Of a DNA stretch of 64,000 nt, positions 44,429 through 56,100 are shown in pieces. The notes below the pieces were generated by a model. The model worked only from the letters and a program-made list of their open reading frames with translations. It had not been told where the DNA came from and searched no databases. Position 1 is the stretch's first letter; every line of letters begins with the position of its first letter. Origin of the DNA: Bidens hawaiensis (lineage: Eukaryota; Streptophyta; Magnoliopsida; Asterales; Asteraceae); NCBI GenBank assembly GCA_021521415.1, contig JAIQDT010000059.1, positions 868,001 through 932,000 of the forward strand, given 5' to 3'. The translations under genes and the position numbers were made by a program.

Positions 44429-47400
44429 GAACAATCCATGAATAGAAATGATATATGGTATATGGACAGTGGTTGTTTCAGGCACATGACTTGTGATAAG
44501 GAAGTACTAATGAATTATGAAAGAAAGTATGAAGGACCTGTTGCCTTTAGGAGTGATGAGAATGGAGGAAAGATTGTTGGAAGAGGCACTCTTACAAATG
44601 GCAAAGTATTTTTTGAGAATGTGCTGCATTTTGAAGGACTACAATATAACTTACTCAGCATTTCTCAAGTATGTGATAAAGGATACAAGGTTGCCTTCAA
44701 TGATGAACATCGCCTGATCCTCAAGCCTGAATTTGTCATTCCACCATAAATGATTATGATGATGGCTCCAAGGATAGGAACCTCTATCAGCTAAGAATGA
44801 ATATAGCAATTTCAAGAGGTGGTTCATGTTTTGTTTCCAAAGCCACTGAAAATGAAACAAAACTATGGCATAGAAAAATGTGTCATGTCAAACTCAAGAA
44901 CATGAACAAGCTAGTGAAAAACATGTTGTGGGACTTCCAACTAGAGAATTGAAACTGGAAGAAAAATGTTCCTCATGTCTCAAAGGAAAGCAACATAAGT
45001 CATCCCATAAGAGCAAAATGATAAATTCAATTGATGAAGTGTTAGAACTACTTCACATGGATCTGTATCGTCCTGTGAGTGTTTGGAAAGAAGAGATTCT
45101 GCCTAGTTATAATTGATGATTTTTCAATGTTTACATGGGTCTTCTTCATGGGAAGCAAGGATGAGACTTCAGAGCTAATCAAAACTTATGTATTGAAGAT
45201 GGAGAATCAACTTGAGAAAAGTTTGAAAGTGATTAGAAGTGACAACGGGACAGAAGTCAAGAATAGACTTATGGAAGAATTCTGCACTTCTAAAGGGATC
45301 TTTCAACAATATAGTGCTCCAAGAACCCAGAGCAGAATGGTGTTGTAGAGAAAAGAAACAGAACCATTAATTGAAGCTGCAAGGACCATGATAGCTGATG
45401 CAAACTTACTAATGACTTTCTGGGCAGAAGCTATCAACACTGCTTGCTATGTGCAAAACAGGGTTCTTTTGAAAAAGGCTCATAACAAGACTCCATATGA
45501 GTTTATCTTCAAAAGAAAGCGTTATGTGAAGTTCTTGAAGCCTTTTGGTTGTAAATGTTCATTACTGAGCACAAGAGGTTATCTAAACAAGTTTCAATCC
45601 AAATCTTTGGATTGTTTCTTTGTGGGTTATTCTACTCAATCAAAGGCATATAGAGTGTATGTTAAAGAGCACATGGTGGTCATTAAGTCCTCTGACATAA
45701 TCTTCAACGAAAATCATTTTAACAATGTAGATGGACACAAATGGTTGTTTGACTTGGAAAAGATGATCAAATCATTCAAAATCTACAATGAAGATTTGGA
45801 TGAAAGCATGTTCAGGACAAGCATTGAAGAGAAAGAAAAGCAAAAGCAAATTGACCTGGACAAGCTATGGTCAACTGTTGCTTCAGAGGAAAAGGATTCA
45901 ACTTTGAAAGAGGCAATGGCAGACCAACGGAAATGGAAGTAAATGATCAAGAAGCTGCAGTTGAAGTGTCAAATGAAGACCCAAGTGAAGTGGAGAGTGA
46001 ACCACTGCAAAGTCAACAGCAGAGTCAACTTGAAGAGACAAACAGGTTCCAGTCATTGTTTGATTCTCTTCAAATAGAACCAATGAAGCTTCATCATCAA
46101 CACACACTCTAGACCAAGTGACTACTGAATATGAAGAAGTACATGAGAATGAAACTGCTGATATGAATATGACAAATCTTGAATCATAAATGAGTGCACA
46201 TCAGATTGGTCAAACCAGTTCTATTGAAAGAAATCATCCTGCAGAGAACATCATTGGTGACTTGCATGAAAGAGTGATAAGAAGTTCTTCTAAAAGAGCA
46301 AACGTACGTCTTTATGCATGTTTTCTATCCCAAGTTGAACCAAAGAACATTAATCAAGCTTTAACACACAACAGCTAGGTGGAAGCCATGCAGGAAGAGT
46401 TAGCTCAGTTCAGAGACCTACATGTTTGGGATTTGGTTGATAAACCCAGAGGAAAATATGCAATATGCACCAAGTGGGTATTCAGGAACAAGAAGGATGA
46501 AAGAGGAATTGTCATCAAGAACAAAGCCAGGCTGGTAGCTCTAGGGTGCTTACAAGAAGAAGGAGTAGACTTTGAAGAAGTCTTTGCTCCAGTTGCAAGA
46601 CTAGAAGCAATCAAACTCTTCCTAGCATATGCAGCATCCATGAATATCAAAGTCTATCAGTTGGATGTCATGTCTGCATTTCTAAATGGGAAGATTGATG
46701 AAGAAGTTTTTGTGACACAACCACCTGGATTTGAAGATCCGATCCATCGCAACAAGGTGTACAAGCTAAGTAAAGCATTGTATGGATTACATCAGGCTCC
46801 TAGAGCTTGGTATGATGAGCTGGGAAATAACCTGTTGGATAACGGATTCTGCCGTGGAGCTATAGACAAGACTCTATTTTACAAGAAATGGAAGAAAGAT
46901 CTACTGCTTGTACAAGTGTATGTTGATGGCATCATTTTTGGTTCAACAAATGAACAGATGTGTAAGGACTTTGAACAAGTGATATAGTCAAAATACAAAA
47001 TGAGTTCTATAGGAGAAATGAATTTCTTTCTTGGACTACAAGTACAGCAGAAAGCAGATGGCATTTTCATAAATCAATCAAAGTATGTTCAAGACATTCT
47101 CAACAAATTTAAGTGCCAGGATTACAAGACAGTGTCCAAACCAATGGACACACATGAGAAGATGGTACCTAATGAAAAGGGGGAGCCAGTGGACCAACAT
47201 GAGTATAGGGCCAAGATAGGATCATTGATGTATGTGACAGCATCTACACCAGATATTATGTTTGATGTATGTGTCTGTGCAAGATTTCAAGCCAATCCAA
47301 AGGTCTCCCACATGTTGGCAGTAAAAAGGATATTCAGATATCTTAAAGGAAAACCAGACTTAGGGATTTGGTACCTAAAGAACCCCTCTTTTGACTTGAT

Positions 47401-47869
47401 GGCCTATACAGATAGTGACTATGATGGTTGCAACATGAGTAGAAAATCAACCTCTAGAGGATGTCAGTTTCTTGGGAACAGGCTGGTGTCTTGGCAATGC
47501 AAGAAGCAGGCTATAGTGTCAATTGCTACTGCTGAAGCTGAGTATATTGCTGCATCTGCTTGCTGTGCACAGGTTTTATGAATTCAGAATCAACTGCTGG
47601 ACTATGGTTTGAATTTCTTACTTTCACCTATTTTAATTGATAATACTGCTGCTATGTTTATTGTTAAGAATCCAGTCCAACATTCTAAGACTAAGCACAT
47701 TGAAATTAGACATCATTTCATTAGGGATTGTCAAGAAAAAAGGCTAATAGAAATGAAAAGGGTAGACACATCTGATAATTTGGCTGATTTGTTCACCAAA
47801 CCTTTAAATAAAACCAGGTTTCACTTTCTGTTAAAATGCCTAGGTATGATAAATGTTGATGAAATTTGA
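44429..47869 (+). pseudogene. pol: Copia-B Pol (PR-INT-RT-RH)
   Basis: It opens after TAG at 44428. Protease MDSGCFRHMT; integrase with WHRKMCH, CSSCLKGKQHKSSHKS, LLHMDLY, RSDNGTEVK and a damaged Glu block. [15 protein letters not shown] precedes RT. RT has [48 protein letters not shown] and VQVYVDGIIFGS, where the second Asp of YVDD is now Gly. RNase H has AYTDSDYDGC and TAEAEYIAAS, ending LFTKPLNKTRFHFLLKCLGM. In-frame stops occur near 44747, 46376, 46985 and 47579, and indels near 44900, 45110 and 45340. Loss of the catalytic Asp and the stops make it inactive. It still keeps the RT segment deleted from Copia-A. Confidence 0.9.
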
Positions 47870-48797
47870 TTGATGATGTGTGCTTAGGTGAAATGCTTAT
47901 TGACTATCTATTTGTTGCTCACTGTGATAAATTGCATGATTTGTTGATATATGCTTGAATGACCATCTTAATTATTTGAATCATGCTTGATATATTGTAT
48001 GTTTGAAATTTGATATGTCTTTGATATTCATGTCTCTGTTACTTAAATGTAGGCATGCTGGATATATTTTGTAGTTTTAAGTATTTCAAGCATGGATCTG
48101 TGCTTGATACTGTATTTGTTGCTCCTTGATCACTGGCAGTCATACTTGAGAACTTTCAAGTATTTCAAGCACAGATGACTTGTGTCTGATGTTCGAGCAT
48201 GAACATATGTCTTGCAAGCATGTCCTTGTCTTTAGAGCATATATCTGTTGTTCAAGCACCATGATTGTGTCTAAAATAATCTCTATGTATTTCAAGCACA
48301 CGTCTATTACTCGAGCAAAATGAGATGATGATTTTCAAGTCCATCGAGCACACGCAGTGACATGATATACTTCAAGTTTGCTCAATTGGATACCTGTGTG
48401 CTCGAGTGAAAGTTAACTCAAAGCTGTATGAGTTTGCTAATTGTGTGCAACTTGTGTGCTGTTTGTAAGTCATATGTGCTTAAATGACAAAATGTGTTTC
48501 AAAATTAAGCGCAACATGAATTTCTCAAAGAAACTAATGTTTGACACATAAATGATTTTTGACTAAGCAACCAGTTTTCGGTGAACTCATAAAAGAAATG
48601 ATAATACTATTCAGTTACAAGCTTTGAAGAAGCTTAAAATGTTTTTAAATGGAGATTGAATACAACCTTTGGGAAATGATAGTATATTGTTTAATCTCCT
48701 AACCCATGGATTATAGGCTTAAAGGATTTCTGATCAGTAAATTGACATTTTGTATGGTATCTTTTGATGAGTGTAGTGACATAAGTGATATAAATAT
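47870..48797 (+). other. Copia-B 3' noncoding region, left part
   Basis: Aligned to Copia-A 23898-24880. TTTCAAGCA/CGAGCA words lie at 48070-48410. A block shared with Copia-A and Copia-C (GGGAAATGATAG...) is at 48669-48760. Copia-C inserted at 48798. Confidence 0.7.
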
Positions 48798-49246
48798 TGT
48801 TAGGACATGAAATGTCATGTGTATGTCCCCAGTTCTATCAGGATGGTTCGATATGAAAATAACGATCGTGAAACCAAGTTAACGGACTGAAAATGTCAAA
48901 AGAAACTGATTCGATCGAATCAGTGACTGATTCGATCGAACCAAGACTCATTCGATCGAATGAGATACTCATTCGATCGAATCAGTATACGATATATAAA
49001 CGAAACTTAGGAAATTTCACAAGAGAGAGCACACATTACACACAGTCACGAACCTGCTACTGCCGAAAATCCTCTCTGCCCATCTTCGTCGTGTCGGTCT
49101 TTTCCTCCGTCCCTAGGTGTCAAACCGTCTTAGGAATCGTAACCGTGCGTTGTTGATCACCACCGAATCGCCGTGTTAGAGGATTCCGCACTCTAACACG
49201 TTGCCCCGTGAATCGTTGGGAAACCGTGTCCCGCACCGGTCCGACA
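48798..49246 (+). repeat. Copia-C 5' LTR
   Basis: TGTTAGGAC...GTCCGACA. Four TTCGATCGAA decamers lie at about 48911-48980, followed by a TATA box TATATAAA at 48993-49000. It differs from the 3' LTR only at an A/G in the CCAAGACTC word and a G/A in one TTCGATCGAA copy. Confidence 0.95.
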
Positions 49247-49249
49247 AAG

Positions 49250-49261
49250 TGGTATCAGAGC
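49250..49261 (+). other. Primer binding site (iMet) of Copia-C
   Basis: TGGTATCAGAGC, three bases after the 5' LTR. Confidence 0.92.
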
Positions 49262-50044
49262 CTTTGGTTCTAGATTCACGTTAGATTCGTGGTAAAATTC
49301 GTGTTTTTCTCGCGAAAATCGTAATTTTTGCCGGAAAATTCCGAATTTTTGGTGTTTTTGATCTTGGTGTTCGTCGTGTTCTTGTCAAAAACTGTTAAAA
49401 TTGTCATACTTTGGTGTTTTGATCTTAGAATTGTGTGTTAAAAGTTCGAGTTTCGTCAAGAACGTTCTTCGCGTTCTTCGTGTTCTTCGTATTTTTGGTG
49501 GTTTTGATCCGTTTTCTGGTTGGTCTTAAGTTGTTTTTGTGTTAAAAGTCATATTTTGATCTTAAGTTGCTTCTTGATCTTCCAAGATTTGTGTTTTTGA
49601 TTCAAAATTCGAAAATCCGTCAAAATCTTCTAATTTTGGAATTTCCAGATTTTCCGATCGAACGTGTCTATTTTTGGAACTCATTCGATCGAATAGCCTT
49701 CCTATTCGATCGAACAAGTTTAAACTTTGACCGAATCAGTTTTTTTTCCCGCCGAGAATTACTCCTAGTTCATTCGATCGAACCAGATTTGTTCGTTCGA
49801 TCGAATTAGTCACCATTCGATCGAATAAGTCTTTTATTCGATCCGCCGATTCGATCTTTGTCTTATTCGACTGTCAGAACCCGTTCGATTGAACCAGAAA
49901 CTCTTTCGATCGAACCTCTCAACCCATTCGATCGAACCAGATTCACATTCGATCGAATAACTTACAGATCAGCATTTCAGAGAGACATCCGATCGAATCA
50001 AACCCATTCGATCAACAGTTCAACGTTAAAGCAAAGAAACAAAG
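49262..50044 (+). promoter_or_regulatory. Copia-C leader with clustered TTCGATCGAA motifs
   Basis: Noncoding leader between PBS and the gag ATG. The first half is T-rich with GTGTTTTTGATCTT words. From about 49655 to 50010 there are roughly fourteen exact or near copies of the palindrome TTCGATCGAA, mostly preceded by A or C. The same motif occurs four times in each LTR. The open frames here are by-products of the motif. Confidence 0.7.
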
Positions 50045-53000
50045 ATGGCTGCAAGTTCGAGTACCAACAAGAGGATTCAATCGATTCTCGAAAGTGATTC
50101 TGAATCGGGAAGCTATAACAAGCCACCAAAGCTAATGACTTTAAACGATTTTACAACCTGGAAGACAAGATTTCAAATTCATATAACAGGTGTGAATCCT
50201 GGACTTTGGGAAGCTGTTCAGACAACTTGGGTGCATCCGACAAATGATGATGGTGAGACTTTGAGTTACTTTAGGCTGTCTGAAGATCAAAGGATAGCCT
50301 TTGATGCTGAGAAGAAAGCCTTCTCGTTACTGTCACAAGCACTTTCAAGCGATCTCTTCCATCAGTTTAACCAGTTTACAACAGCGTCAACTCTTTGGAA
50401 CGCACTGGTTGAACGATGTGAAGGATCTGACTCACTTAGAGAAATTCACGCACGGGAGCTCAAGCGTGAATTTGATTTGTTTGGTCCAGAATCGGGAGAA
50501 GACATTGAATCGTTACTGTCGAGATTCTATCATCTAATGTCAGAACTCAAGTCCTATAATGTCAAAACAACAGGGACTGAAAAGGTTAGATGTCTTGCTC
50601 AAGGACTTCCAACCAGCTGGAACACCTTCCTGACAGTAATGAGAAGAAGTCATCAGCTGGAGACGATTCTCCTGTCTGATTTTATTAAAGAAATCAGACA
50701 AGAAGAGGCTGAACTAAGAGCCTCCTCCAGAAAACCGAGATCAACTTCTGACAAATCACTCTACATGTCAAAACCTCCTATGTCAGATTCAACTGATCAT
50801 GCTCCGATGAAGACCGCTTTTGTCTCCTCAACATCAAATCAATCAAAGGGGACTGAAACGAGATCTTCCGTCCCACCATCAACTTCTGGAAACTCAAGTA
50901 TTAACTCCGGACCCAAGTCAACGGAGAAAGCAACGTTGAATACTGAAGGCTTGGGAACAGTAACAGTGGAGGTTGCCAAAGAACACATGGCAACTCTAGG
51001 CACGATAATTGAGTCCTACAGTTTAATGGTGGCGGGTAAGCTAGGAAATAGTCATCTGGACAGTGATGACTATGAACAGCTTGACGAAGATGATATGGAA
51101 CGCATAGACATTATGTGGGCTCTTGGCAGTGCGTTCCGAAGGGCCAGAAAGTGGACGAAGAAAACAGGTCAGGCCCTCTCAATAAACAACAAATCCAAGT
51201 TCGGCTTTGATAAAAACAAAGTAAAATGCTACAACTGTGGCGAACTTGGTCACTTTGACAAGGAGTGTTCGAAGCCAAGAAGGGAAGGTCACCAATATCC
51301 CTTCCGAACCACTTCATCATCATCCACTCCTGCTGCAGCTGCTGCAACTGTCAACCTTGAGAGACAACTGGTCCCTCAAAATCAAACCGCAGCAAACAAC
51401 GTCAACATCAACAATGAAACTGCTCTTGCAGTTCAAGGGGATGAAGGCGAGACATGGAACTTCAGCATCAACATGGCTGATGTCACAATAGTAGATGGAA
51501 ACTCTGAAACCGAGTCTGTTGTTTCCTCGACCAATGAAGAATATATTGTCGATGAACCAGCTGCTGAAGTCCATGAAGAAGAACCTGAGGTTGAAGTGGT
51601 ATCTTTGGAGATTAAGGAGGATCACGATAAAGAGTCAAATGTTCCTCAAATATCTCCATGTTCGACAATTCCCGCAGAGGCTGCTAAAGTTGAAGAAGTC
51701 AACGAAGTAGAGTCTAAAGCAACTTCTGCATCGTTTCTGGAAAAAGCTGGGAATCTTTGCTTTGCATTCATGGCAGAGACATCAAATGCCAAGGTAAGTT
51801 CTAACCCATCAACTCCCAAACCAGAAAATGTTAAATGTTTAAAATGTGAATTGTATGAACAAGAAATTCAATCTCTAAAAGAGAGAATTGAAGATCTCGA
51901 GGCTTACAAACAAGCAGCCTCAAGATCTTTAATGGAACTGACTGACGCGCTTGCACAGAATAAGGCTTGGAAGCAGAAAGAGTCTGCTTTTAAAGAAAAG
52001 ATTGATAGCCTTAAGCGTCAGAACAAGGAACTTGAAATATGTGTTCTGAATCAACAAGATTCTATCAATTTTCACATAAATAAGAATAATGTTTTAAAAA
52101 AAGAATTGGAAAACTTGAAAGCTGATTTTGAATCATTGAATTTCAAATTAAAAAGTTACTCAAATTCATCTTATTTATTAGAACACATCATTCCCGAGTT
52201 CCGAGGCAAAAAGGAAAAAGGCGTGGGATATAACAATGTCCCACCCCCGATCCTGAATCAATTTGCAAGCACACCAGGAGCTGTGCCGGATGATGAATCA
52301 AATGATTATATACCCGAAGACACAAACCAAATTTCTAAGTCTAAGGGAAAAGAAGTCATTGACCCGGCTCCTGAGTCCAAACAAAATGTTGTTGCCACAG
52401 ACTTAGGTTCCACAACTAAGTCGGGCCCACCACCATCTAAGTCAAAGGCAACAACAACAAGAAATTCTCAGAAGAAAAAGTTTAATCCTAAATCTGAGAA
52501 AGTCTATGTGGAACATAGTACCCAGTTTGTAAAGGAGGGTAACGTTAATGAAAAACATAATTTCCCAAAACACCCTCCTAGACAAACTACACCCCAAAAT
52601 ATCAAATCCAGGGGGTACTATGATAACCGACAAAAACAGAGTTATTTCTCTCCACCAAGTCAAAGGGGGAGAAACTACTGTTTTTCGTGTGGAGAGGTAG
52701 GGCATATAGCAAGATTTTGCTATAAGTACACGGATCCTAAGCAGTACATATCGACTCCGGATCCGAGGTATACCAAGTCACCTCCTAGGAGGCGACCGAC
52801 CATTGACGTTCAAGGTCAAGAACGGTTTCACACACCGAGGTCGGTTTCTCCTCGGAAACCTCAGCCAACCTCACCACACCAATCCCCAAACCCCTCAGAT
52901 CCAAATGTTTCCACTTCGACAAGTGAAACTCAGTCTTCAACCATCTATCTCAAACATGTTGAGAAGAAGACTGACTTTTGGAAACCAAAGAAAACTAACA

Positions 53001-53122
53001 CTGTTGACAACAATGTCAAACCAGAAAACAGTGTTAATGAGGGTAAATGGATTGAATTGTACATTCGTGATGAAAATGGAAAACCCAAGACCGTAAAGGC
53101 TTGGGTTTCCAATGATATTTAA
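50045..53122 (+). CDS. gag: Copia-C Gag (1025 aa)
   Basis: Starts at ATG 50045 (MAASSSTNKRIQ) and ends at TAA 53120-53122. Residues about 30-230 form a UBN2-type gag core (TWKTRFQIHITG, LWEAV, LVERCEG, ELKREFDLF). A CCHC knuckle, CYNCGELGHFDKEC, lies at 395-408. Then come an acidic region and, at about 600-720, a heptad-rich coiled coil (LYEQEIQSLKERIEDLEAYK). A second knuckle, CFSCGEVGHIARFC, lies at 879-892, followed by a Pro/Ser-rich tail. Gag builds the virus-like particle and binds the RNA genome. It is longer than most copia Gags. AAG|GTAAGT after residue 583 is a consensus donor, so residues 584-1025 may be absent from a spliced product. No stops or frameshifts. Confidence 0.93.
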   Translation: MAASSSTNKRIQSILESDSESGSYNKPPKLMTLNDFTTWKTRFQIHITGVNPGLWEAVQTTWVHPTNDDGETLSYFRLSEDQRIAFDAEKKAFSLLSQALSSDLFHQFNQFTTASTLWNALVERCEGSDSLREIHARELKREFDLFGPESGEDIESLLSRFYHLMSELKSYNVKTTGTEKVRCLAQGLPTSWNTFLTVMRRSHQLETILLSDFIKEIRQEEAELRASSRKPRSTSDKSLYMSKPPMSDSTDHAPMKTAFVSSTSNQSKGTETRSSVPPSTSGNSSINSGPKSTEKATLNTEGLGTVTVEVAKEHMATLGTIIESYSLMVAGKLGNSHLDSDDYEQLDEDDMERIDIMWALGSAFRRARKWTKKTGQALSINNKSKFGFDKNKVKCYNCGELGHFDKECSKPRREGHQYPFRTTSSSSTPAAAAATVNLERQLVPQNQTAANNVNINNETALAVQGDEGETWNFSINMADVTIVDGNSETESVVSSTNEEYIVDEPAAEVHEEEPEVEVVSLEIKEDHDKESNVPQISPCSTIPAEAAKVEEVNEVESKATSASFLEKAGNLCFAFMAETSNAKVSSNPSTPKPENVKCLKCELYEQEIQSLKERIEDLEAYKQAASRSLMELTDALAQNKAWKQKESAFKEKIDSLKRQNKELEICVLNQQDSINFHINKNNVLKKELENLKADFESLNFKLKSYSNSSYLLEHIIPEFRGKKEKGVGYNNVPPPILNQFASTPGAVPDDESNDYIPEDTNQISKSKGKEVIDPAPESKQNVVATDLGSTTKSGPPPSKSKATTTRNSQKKKFNPKSEKVYVEHSTQFVKEGNVNEKHNFPKHPPRQTTPQNIKSRGYYDNRQKQSYFSPPSQRGRNYCFSCGEVGHIARFCYKYTDPKQYISTPDPRYTKSPPRRRPTIDVQGQERFHTPRSVSPRKPQPTSPHQSPNPSDPNVSTSTSETQSSTIYLKHVEKKTDFWKPKKTNTVDNNVKPENSVNEGKWIELYIRDENGKPKTVKAWVSNDI

Positions 53123-53143
53123 ACCTTTTGTTTTTGTGTGCAG
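51794..53143 (+). other. Putative gag-pol intron of Copia-C
   Basis: GT at 51794 in AAG|GTAAGTT, a perfect plant donor. AG at 53142-53143 ends TTTTGTTTTTGTGTGCAG. The length is 1350 nt, divisible by three, and both exon ends lie at codon boundaries. Removal would delete the Gag stop codon and the second zinc knuckle and join Gag residue 583 to Pol in frame. Predicted from sequence only. Confidence 0.6.
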
Positions 53144-56100
53144 GTTGCTCTATATGATCCAAGATTCAACATGTGGATCATAGACTCAGGAGCTTCCAGG
53201 CACATGACTGGAAACATGAATCTCCTTTCAAGTGTCAGACAAATAAAAGGAGGTGCAGTTTCCTTTGCAGGAAATCAAGGAGGTTATATCACGGCCCAAG
53301 GAATTGTGTCTAATGGGCGAATTTCGTTTGAGAAAGTTAATTTCATCAAAGAGTTGGAGAACAACCTGTTGTCGATAAGTCAAATCTGCGACAAAGGTTT
53401 CAAAGTTATGTTTGACGACCGAGATTGCCACATCTTGGCTAAGGATTCCAACTTTCCTGAAGACAAGGTTTTAATGTCAGCTGCACGCCAGAGTGATCTC
53501 TACATTCTGGATATGGCTAAGGCAGGGTCATCGTCTCCAACGGCGACATGTTTTGTGTCCAAGGCATCCGAACGTGATACTGTCTTATGGCATAGACGGA
53601 TGGGACACATAAATGTCAGGAACATGAACAAGCTTGTGCACAACAGACTAGTTGAGGGAGTTAATCTGAGAAGCTTTCGTCTCCCTGATTCGTGTGTGCA
53701 GTGCAAAGCAGGAAAGCAAATAAAAAGGTCCCACAAGTCTAAGAGTTTCCACTCGATTGATATTCCGTTGGAACTCCTTCATATGGATCTTTTTGGCCCA
53801 ATAAGCGTCAAAAGTATCTCTGGGCACTCATACTGTCTAGTGGTTACTGATGAATATTCTAGATTCTCTTGGGTGTTTTTCTTGAAAGTAAAATCAGAAA
53901 CGTTTGGATGTATACAACTGCTGGTTACAACTATTGAGTCTCAATACAATCTGAAGGTTCGAAGAATGCGGTCAGATAACGGTACAGAATTTAAAAATGC
54001 GAATGTTGAAAATTTCTGCAAAGAAAAAGGGATCGTTCAGGAGTTCAGTGCTCCATATGTTCCACAAATGAACGGGGTTGCTGAAAGGAAAAATCGTACG
54101 TTAATCGAGACAGCAAGAACAATGTTAGCCGACTCAGTGTTACCTGTTACGTTTTGGAGTGAGGCAATTGCCAACGCCTGTTTCACATTAAATCGGGTAG
54201 GCATTGTCAAGCGCCACGGCAAGACAAGTTTCGAGCTTCTTCAACGACGAAGGCCTAACTTAGAGCACCTGGAACCATTCGGAGCTCTTTGCACGTTACT
54301 TAAAAGGCACGTTGATAATAAGTTCGAGGAGAAGATTATCAAGGGTTATTTTCTGGGTTACAGCGTACCTCTCAAAAGGGTCTTCAACAGAACAACAAAA
54401 TTAGTTGAAGAATGGTACCATGTCGATGTTCAACGCTACACAGAACCAGCCAAGGGGACAGGAGAAGACTGGTTGTTTGATTATGACAAATTGTTCAAGT
54501 CTTTCAATCTGTATGAGATTGCTATTCAAATGATGTATGAGGCGCAAAATGCACCTCCTGATGAATCTTTGCAATCTTCAACTCATCCTGGTCCGTCATC
54601 ATCTTCCTCCACAGAGTCTAGCGATCAAGTTCAAGAATCTTCCGAATCTGAATCTGAAGATGAATCTCCAGCAGATGATGTACAATCGGCACCAACTCAG
54701 GTTACTTCACAACCTTCATCGTCAAATCAAGAAGTGCCGAATGCAGATCAGCCTCTAACGTCTACTTCAGAGGCACCACAATCCGCTCCAGTTCCTGAGC
54801 CGAACTTAACTAACTTGGAACAAAATGTTGTCGTTCCTGACAATCCGGTTGTTAGGACTGAACGTGATCATCCACAAGACAACATTATAGGGGACATTCA
54901 ACAGGGTGTCAAAACTCGTCGACAGCTGAATTTTGGTCTCTACACAGAAATGATGGAGTCAGGATCAGTTGCTCTTAATGCCCATGAATGCTTCTTAGCA
55001 CAAGAAGAACCACACAGCACCACCGATGCGCTGAAAGATCCCAACTGGGTCTCAGCCATGCAAGAGGAATTATTGCAGTTTAAAAGACTTGGTGTGTGGA
55101 AGCTGGTGGATCTCCCCAAAGGACAGAAGAAAATTGGCACTAAGTGGGTACTAAAATGTAAACGTGACGATCGTGGAGTGATTGTTCGCAACAAAGCCCG
55201 CCTGGTGGTCCAAGGGTTTAGGCAAATCGAAGGCCTAGACTACAATGAGGTATATGCTCCGGTTGCTCGTTTGGAGGCAATCCGGATGTTCTTGGGGTAT
55301 GCATCTTTCAAGAAATTCAAAGTATATCAAATGGACGTCAAGAGTGCCTTTTTGTACGGTCACATCGAAGAGACCGTATATGTGGCACAACCTCCAGGTT
55401 TTGAAGACCCATATCACAAGGACAAAGCCTATCTGCTCAACAAGGCTTTGTACGGTCTTCACCAAGCCCCGAGAGCTTGGTATAAAGAACTATCCAAACA
55501 CCTTCTGAACAACGGGTTTAGAAGGGGAACCATTGACTGCACGCTATTCTCAAAAGAAAAAGAAGGAGATCTAATTATGGTACAAGTGTACGTGGACGAC
55601 ATCATCTTCGGGTCCAGGAATAAAACACTTTGTAAGGAGTTCGAACAAGTGATGAAAGAAAAATTTGAAATGAGCTCCATGGGTGAGATGAAGTTCTTCT
55701 TAGGACTTCAAGTTGATCAAAAAGATTCCGGTATCTTCATTCACCAGACAAAATACGTCAATGACATCTTGAAACGGTTTGAGATGTTGAGTTCTTCTTC
55801 ACAGGGAACTCCTTTAGAGGTTAATCACGGGATTAATCCTGACGAGAAGGGTGAATTGATCAATCCAACTCACTATAGAGGGATCATCGGATCTCTAATG
55901 TACCTGACTGCTTCTCGGCCAGACATAATGTTTGCTACGTGTCTCTGTGCACGTTACCAGTCAAAGCCGAAGGTCTCCCATCTGATTGCAGTCAAAAGAA
56001 TTTTGCGTTATCTGAAGGGTACTCCAGATTGGGGTCTTTGGTATCCTTATGATGACAACTTCGATCTTCATGCGTATAGTGATTCGGATTATGGTGGTTG

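Noticed and set aside
49567..50097. Open frames with repeated SIE/FDR-type peptides before Copia-C gag
   Set aside because: They are read-outs of the TTCGATCGAA motif cluster in the leader, overlap one another and stop before or inside gag.
53120..53143. Programmed frameshift between gag and pol in Copia-C
   Set aside because: Gag and Pol are already in the same frame; only a stop codon separates them, so frameshifting is not needed.
54537..54758. Alternative-frame ORF rich in Gln/Leu inside pol
   Set aside because: It is a shadow of the Ser/Gln-rich linker of Copia-C Pol in another frame.
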